NCBI GenBank assembly: GCA_008932955.1
Contig: WBXE01000071.1
Location: 1 to 10,649 of the forward strand
Direction: 5' to 3'
Source of the DNA: Verrucomicrobiota bacterium
Lineage (GTDB): Bacteria; Verrucomicrobiota; Verrucomicrobiia; Verrucomicrobiales; Akkermansiaceae
DNA: 10,649 nt
Positions 7,479 to 10,649 of this stretch are shown here, piece after piece. The translations under genes and the position numbers were made by a program. The stretch's first letter is position 1; each line of letters starts with the position of its first letter. Under the pieces are notes generated by a model, which saw only the letters and a list, made by a program, of their open reading frames with translations, was not told the DNA's origin and searched no databases.

Positions 7479-7506
7479 GCGCCGGGGCGGTTTCCCACCC
7501 CGGCGC
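7479..7506 (-). terminator. intrinsic terminator of amt (possibly bidirectional)
   Basis: GCGCCGGGG (7479-7487) and CCCCGGCGC (7498-7506) form a perfect 9-bp GC-rich stem with a 10-base loop that can add a GG/CC pair. Read on the minus strand the stem is followed directly by TTTTCG, so it fits an intrinsic terminator for amt, whose stop codon is about 27 bp away. Towards ndk there is no T-run, though the hairpin may still protect or end that transcript. Confidence 0.8.
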
Positions 7507-7532
7507 AACCCTGAAACAACCTATGTAACAAA

Positions 7533-9089
7533 CTACGCAGGCTCGTGGTATCCTTCTTCCCCGTGATCACTGAGGTCGAGGCCCACTTCTTCGTTCTCCT
7601 CGCTGGGCCGTAACCCGATAACGGCCTTCACGATGAGAGCGATGACCGTAGTAGCAAGCACCGCAAACACGATGGTGATGCCCACGGCTTTCAATTGTTC
7701 GAACACCAAGCCGCCTTCGGCCACTAGCTTGGCTAGGCAATTGGTTGTGGCATAGTTGGCCGGTGTGGTGATGGCAAGATTACCATTGACCTTGTTGGTG
7801 GCTAGCAAGCCGGTGATAATCGCCCCGAGCGTGCCGCCCACGGCATGCACCCCGAAGGTATCCAGCGCGTCGTCATAGCCAAACCATTTCTTCACCTTGG
7901 TGCAGAAAAACAGGGGCACCGAACCGGCTAGCAATCCGATGATTAGCGCGCCTTTGACGGTGATGAATCCGCAAGCCGGAGTGACGACCACCAGCCCGGC
8001 GACCGCTCCCGAGCAGAAACCCAGGATCGAGGGCTTGCCGCGGGTGATCCATTCCAGCACTGGCCAGACGAAGCATGCCACAGCGGTGGCCACCGTGGTG
8101 GTGGTGAAGGCGTTGGCGGCGACCACGTCGGCAGCCAAGGCGGAACCCGCGTTGAAGCCGTACCAGCCGACCCACAACATGCCAGTGCCAATGGCGCACA
8201 TCACCATGCTGTGAGGAGCCATCAGGGTTTTACCGACACCTTTGCGCTTGCCAAGAATCAGACATAGCACCAGCGCACTCCAACCGGAAGTCATATGCAC
8301 CACCGTGCCACCGGCAAAGTCGATCGCTAGGATTTTCGCGCTGCCATTCCACACGCCGTTCATCAAGCCATCAAAGCCCCAAACCATGTGCGCCAGCGGG
8401 AAGTAAACCACAAACATCCAGATGCCGATAAATAACATGATCGCGGAAAATTTCATGCGTTCGGCGATCGCGCCGACGATGAGCGCCGGAGTGATGATGG
8501 CAAACATCAATTGGTACATCGCAAATACGTTGTGACTGACCCAGGCGGTGTAGTTAGTGTTAGGTAAACTATCCACCCCCTCGAAAAAACAATACTTGAG
8601 GCTGCCCAGATAGGGTGCCCAGAACGGTGCGCCCTCTGCCGGATGTTCGCCGAAGACCAATGAGTAGCCGCAAACGACCCACAGAATAGTCACCAGGCCA
8701 GCACAACCAAAGCATTGCGCCACCACCGAGAGAACGTTTTTCCTGCGCACCAACCCGCCGTAGAACAAGGCCAAACCTGGCAACGTCATGAACAGCACCA
8801 GTGCGGCGCTGACCATCATGAACCCGTTGTGGCCCGGCCCTGGCAGGCCCGCTAGCTTCGACTTGTATTGCTCCTCAGGTTTCGCTGTGGCGGCCGGACC
8901 GGGTGCCACATTGTTGAAGTATTGTTCCATGTCGGCAACCCGTTGTTCCAGGTTGGCGTCTTTGGGCGCGGCCACGTCTGGTGTTGCCGCCGCTGCCGCA
9001 ACGGGTGCCGCGGCGTCCTCGGCCAGGACCCGAGGAGTCATGGCTCCCATGGTCATCCAGCCGACTAGGACGGGCATGACAAATTTCAT
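7533..9089 (-). CDS. amt: ammonium transporter, Amt/MEP/Rh family
   Basis: Amt conducts ammonium or ammonia across the inner membrane. From the ATG at 9089 the protein has 518 residues, about 90 more than E. coli AmtB. A signal peptide ends at VLA-ED (about 23). A 65-residue Ala/Pro-rich extracytoplasmic stretch with a short helical LEQRVADMEQYFNN segment (47-60) follows. Eleven membrane segments start near residue 90. Core motifs are LPGLALFYGGLVRRKNVLS (103-121), DFAGGTVVHMTSGW (257-270, pore His265 and Asp257), GWYGFNAGSAL (308-318) and DDALDTFGVHAVGGTLGA (406-423, pore His415). The cytoplasmic tail ENEEVGLDLSDHGEEGY is the usual PII (GlnK) contact region, yet no glnK is adjacent. A GTG start at 9164 would add 25 residues before the signal peptide and is less likely. 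A sigma-54 promoter lies upstream and a terminator downstream, so amt is probably a single-gene unit under nitrogen control. Confidence 0.93.
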   Translation of the reverse strand: MKFVMPVLVGWMTMGAMTPRVLAEDAAAPVAAAAATPDVAAPKDANLEQRVADMEQYFNNVAPGPAATAKPEEQYKSKLAGLPGPGHNGFMMVSAALVLFMTLPGLALFYGGLVRRKNVLSVVAQCFGCAGLVTILWVVCGYSLVFGEHPAEGAPFWAPYLGSLKYCFFEGVDSLPNTNYTAWVSHNVFAMYQLMFAIITPALIVGAIAERMKFSAIMLFIGIWMFVVYFPLAHMVWGFDGLMNGVWNGSAKILAIDFAGGTVVHMTSGWSALVLCLILGKRKGVGKTLMAPHSMVMCAIGTGMLWVGWYGFNAGSALAADVVAANAFTTTTVATAVACFVWPVLEWITRGKPSILGFCSGAVAGLVVVTPACGFITVKGALIIGLLAGSVPLFFCTKVKKWFGYDDALDTFGVHAVGGTLGAIITGLLATNKVNGNLAITTPANYATTNCLAKLVAEGGLVFEQLKAVGITIVFAVLATTVIALIVKAVIGLRPSEENEEVGLDLSDHGEEGYHEPA

Positions 9090-9201
9090 AACTCCAGGTT
9101 TATACAAGCATCTATGGATCATCGGATTGGGGGTTGTGTTTGGTGGTTGCGCCGCCGTCATCACGGGAGCCCCCCGCGATCGCGCCGCCGATGGCTACTT
9201 G

Positions 9202-9218
9202 AGCAAACAGCGTGCCAA
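9202..9218 (-). promoter_or_regulatory. sigma-54 (RpoN) -24/-12 promoter of amt
   Basis: The minus strand reads TTGGCACGCTGTTTGCT. This fits the sigma-54 consensus YTGGCACGrNNNTTGCW at nearly every fixed position, with the invariant GG (9216-9215) and GC (9204-9203) separated by exactly 10 bp. Transcription would start near 9191, about 100 bp before the amt ATG. Sigma-54 control of amt by NtrC-type activators is well known in other bacteria. I found no clear NtrC-type dyad upstream, and a database scan was not possible here. Confidence 0.75.
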
Positions 9219-9599
9219 TTTTTTGCCCAGGCAGTCGTCGCGGGTAAAAAACCTCGCCATTGCTGTCGCTATCCCCTCGCCAACATCAAGCTCATGCTGC
9301 CGCAAGACCCGTGGCGCAGGTCGAAGCGGACCACGGATCATGTGTTAGCGAACCGTTGCGAGGAACGTCCGGCCCTCCATCATCAACTTTCAGCTCGTCC
9401 CGCGCACGGGTGCGCTCCCCGTCGTTTTGCACGGCGCGGCAGTGCCTGTCCCAGACGCAGAGATATGTCCCACCACCGGCTATATGCGCCTGCACTCGGC
9501 CCGCAGCAAACAGGGTCGAATCGCGAGTTTGCCTGCGATCTTACCGCCAGAGGATCAATGATTGGCAAGGCCCCATCGCGGCTCGCAGCGGGAGCCGTT

Positions 9600-9647
9600 C
9601 CGTTAGGACATTCTGATGTCCGATCGGACACAAGAATGTCCTAACGG
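9600..9647. repeat. 48-bp near-perfect palindrome
   Basis: CCGTTAGGACATTCT (9600-9614) and AGAATGTCCTAACGG (9633-9647) are perfect 15-bp inverted arms. Between them sits the perfect palindrome TGTCCGATCGGACA (9617-9630), with two unpaired bases on each side. The element can form one long hairpin or, alternatively, two small ones (GGACAT...ATGTCC and GGACA...TGTCC). This head-to-head design is typical of REP or BIME-type intergenic repeats. Confidence 0.8.
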
Positions 9648-9710
9648 TTCTGTTAGTTGTTGGCCCAGACAGGGGGTGCAGCAAGTCGGGACTCGGATAT
9701 CTCGGCTCGG

Positions 9711-9866
9711 CTTCGCTGGGTAGGGCTGGGTAAGGCTGGGTAAGGCTGGGTAAGGCTGGGTAAGGCTGGGTAAGGCTGGGTAAGGCTGGGTAAGGCTGGG
9801 TAAGGCTGGGTTGGGCTGGGTTGGGCTGGGTTGGGCTGGGTTGGGTTGGGTTGGGTTGGGTTGGTG
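9711..9866 (+). repeat. 10-bp G-rich tandem repeat array
   Basis: About 15 units of 10 bp. After two degenerate units there are eight identical TAAGGCTGGG units (9731-9810), three TTGGGCTGGG units (9811-9840) and two TTGGGTTGGG units (9841-9860), fading out at about 9866. From 9808 the plus strand has GGG every five bases with two-base loops, an ideal layout for G-quadruplexes. The period of 10 matches one DNA turn and is not a multiple of three, which argues against a coding role. Confidence 0.9.
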
Positions 9867-9905
9867 GGTCTTAAAGCTCCGGACTGATGTGGCGGTTAGA
9901 GGTGG

Positions 9906-9947
9906 CGGGCAGGATGCCCGCAGCACGTGGCCCGGGCATCCTGCCCG
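9906..9947. repeat. perfect 15-bp inverted repeat of the GGCAGGATGCC type
   Basis: CGGGCAGGATGCCCG (9906-9920) and CGGGCATCCTGCCCG (9933-9947) pair perfectly around a 12-base spacer; each arm also has its own GGGC...GCCC dyad. Similar GGCAGGATGCC sequences are, from memory, common intergenic repeats in Verrucomicrobiota and Planctomycetota, where they often give spurious AGILPA peptides. There is no T-run on either side, so I call it a repeat rather than a terminator. Confidence 0.75.
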
Positions 9948-10400
9948 GAGCCTCCAGACAAAAAAGATAGTCCCGATTCAACGCTCCAGTGCAGCGGAGG
10001 TGCTGGTGGTAAGAAGCAAAATGGAATGGGTTGCCGCGGCGTTTTTTAGGACAAATTTGAGGCATAGAAGGGGATTTTGCGCGTGAGCTCATTCGAACGA
10101 TTCCACGGTTGAGGTGTAAGAGGATCTTGATCGATCAGATCTCAGGGCACCCGAAGAAGGGTCTGCCATAAAATCCATAACTCTGCCTTGGACCGTGCGT
10201 TCCGTGGGATTTCGCCAGTTTATTTGCAAGCAGTCAGTCAGGCTGCTCGCTGCGCTGGTTCGTGATTTCCACCGTCCTTTCTGGATTAGAGCGTGGCAGC
10301 GCGAGCCGGTTCGCCATCGCTAGACGCGCAGGCCCAGCTGGGGTGGGGGATGGAACCCGCGTATTTGCGGTGCAGAAGATGAGGGGAAGTCCGGAAATTT

Positions 10401-10478
10401 CCAAAAAAATTGGCGTTTGGAATAAAAATGCAAAAAAATGAAATTAGGGCTTGCAAGGGTCGCGCTGGCCCCTAAGGT
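10401..10478 (+). promoter_or_regulatory. probable rpsL (str operon) promoter with UP-like A-tracts
   Basis: A very A-rich stretch with two seven-base A-runs (about 10401-10446) precedes TTGCAA (10451-10456) and, after a 16-bp spacer, TAAGGT (10473-10478). The boxes match the sigma-70 consensus only in part (4/6 and 3/6), but the A-tracts directly upstream look like an UP element as found at strong ribosomal promoters. Transcription from here would give a leader of about 150 bases. Confidence 0.45.
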
Positions 10479-10492
10479 CGCCGCCCCACATC

Positions 10493-10525
10493 GCAACTCG
10501 CCGCCGCAAGAACGGAGCGGGTTGC
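10493..10525 (+). promoter_or_regulatory. stem-loop in the rpsL leader
   Basis: GCAACTCGC (10493-10501) pairs with GCGGGTTGC (10517-10525) in RNA over 9 bp with a single G-U pair. CCG and CGG can pair further inside. It lies near the expected 5' end of the rpsL transcript. It may be a binding site for an autoregulatory ribosomal protein or a stabilising 5' hairpin; no known class could be assigned. Confidence 0.5.
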
Positions 10526-10572
10526 TACATCAGGGAAAATTTATCGGGTGCAGCACCGGAAAAAAGGCTCCT

Positions 10573-10586
10573 GCGAGGAATCTCGC
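10573..10586 (+). promoter_or_regulatory. second leader hairpin before rpsL
   Basis: GCGAG, loop GAAT, CTCGC form a perfect 5-bp tetraloop hairpin about 50 bases before the start codon. It is flanked by two copies of GCACCGG (about 10552-10558 and 10591-10597), either of which could pair partly with GGGTGC upstream, so alternative folds are possible. Confidence 0.4.
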
Positions 10587-10635
10587 TGGCGCACCGGTTT
10601 GTCCCCACGGGAAAATCAGAACCACGCAGGAAATC

Positions 10636-10649
10636 ATGCCGACCATCAA
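10636..10649 (+). CDS. rpsL: ribosomal protein S12, first codons only
   Basis: ATG CCG ACC ATC AA at the window end encodes MPTI plus a residue beginning AA (Asn or Lys). S12 proteins almost universally start MPTINQL or a close variant. S12 sits in the decoding centre of the 30S subunit and normally heads the str operon (rpsL-rpsG-fusA). An AGGA (10628-10631) stands four bases before the ATG, the clearest ribosome-binding site in the window. The long structured leader and A-rich promoter upstream fit a highly expressed operon. Only four complete codons are visible, so the call rests on this N-terminus and the context. Confidence 0.75.

Larger units (their letters stand above)
9219..10635. other. 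gene-free interval between amt and rpsL
   Basis: About 1.4 kb without a convincing gene. From 9219 to 9599 I see no recognisable coding or RNA signal apart from a start-less open frame at 9349-9558. From 9600 to 9947 come a 48-bp palindrome, a G-rich tandem array and a second inverted repeat. From 9950 to 10390 I see no gene, tRNA or rRNA, only a cluster of four GATC sites at 10123-10141. From about 10393 to the end lies an A-rich promoter region and a structured leader for rpsL. The short frames here overlap the repeats and match no family I know. Confidence 0.6.

Noticed and set aside
9090..9164. GTG start for amt at 9164
   Set aside because: It would place 25 polar residues before a well-formed signal peptide (MKFVMPVLVGW to VLA). 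It remains possible because the predicted transcript starts near 9191.
9114..9644. Plus-strand 176-codon frame, rich in Arg, His and Ala
   Set aside because: It overlaps the amt 5' region, the sigma-54 promoter and the palindrome, and its composition is that of a GC-rich shadow frame.
9711..9866. CRISPR array
   Set aside because: The units are contiguous 10-mers without spacers and no cas genes are near.
9603..9926. Minus-strand 107-codon frame encoding a Pro-rich repeat peptide
   Set aside because: It is the reverse reading of the 10-bp array. Because the period is not a multiple of three and the unit lacks stops on that strand, all three frames give the same cyclic ten-residue peptide. 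The frame also begins inside the 48-bp palindrome. No ribosome site is seen.
9871..10092. Minus-strand 73-codon frame ending in an AGILPA-type peptide
   Set aside because: Its 3' half is the GGCAGGATGCC inverted repeat, a known kind of source for spurious peptides. No homology is recognised and no start signal is evident.
10299..10380. Possible tRNA because of GGTTCG-like bases
   Set aside because: No matching acceptor stem, anticodon arm or complete T-arm could be drawn around it.

Overview
The window reads as chromosomal DNA of a moderately GC-rich Gram-negative bacterium. Its best fit is Verrucomicrobiota, possibly an Opitutales-like lineage. The reasons are the lipid A kinase LpxK, MetX-type methionine synthesis, an ammonium transporter with a long N-terminal extracytoplasmic extension, weak Shine-Dalgarno signals, and intergenic palindromes of the GGCAGGATGCC type. 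That placement is inference from style; no marker gene is complete enough to prove it.

Layout. aroE (shikimate dehydrogenase) is on the plus strand at 202-1116. It converges on a long minus-strand block read from right to left: secG (5541-5050), metX (4875-3724), then a closely spaced pair of homologous, unrecognised single-pass membrane proteins (3582-2380 and 2370-1258). lpxK starts divergently from secG (5705-6916) and is followed by ndk (6986-7411). ndk converges on amt (9089-7533, minus strand), with a strong stem-loop between them. From about 9219 to 10635 there is no convincing gene. This 1.4-kb gap holds a 48-bp near-perfect palindrome, a G-rich 10-bp tandem repeat, a second perfect inverted repeat, and an A-tract-rich promoter region with a structured leader. 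The window ends four codons into what is almost certainly rpsL (ribosomal protein S12).

Function. The genes are mainly housekeeping: aromatic amino acid synthesis, methionine synthesis, protein export, lipid A synthesis, nucleotide balance, ammonium uptake and translation. They do not form one pathway. The clearest regulatory signal is a near-consensus sigma-54 promoter about 100 bp upstream of amt, which implies nitrogen control of ammonium uptake.

The unusual content is mostly not protein coding. A dispersed palindromic repeat family occurs at four intergenic sites, two of them paired head to head in a 115-bp nested element. There is also the telomere-like, G-quadruplex-prone array and the leader of rpsL. 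I see no CRISPR array, transposase, toxin-antitoxin pair, rRNA or tRNA gene, and nothing that amounts to a new defence or mobile system.
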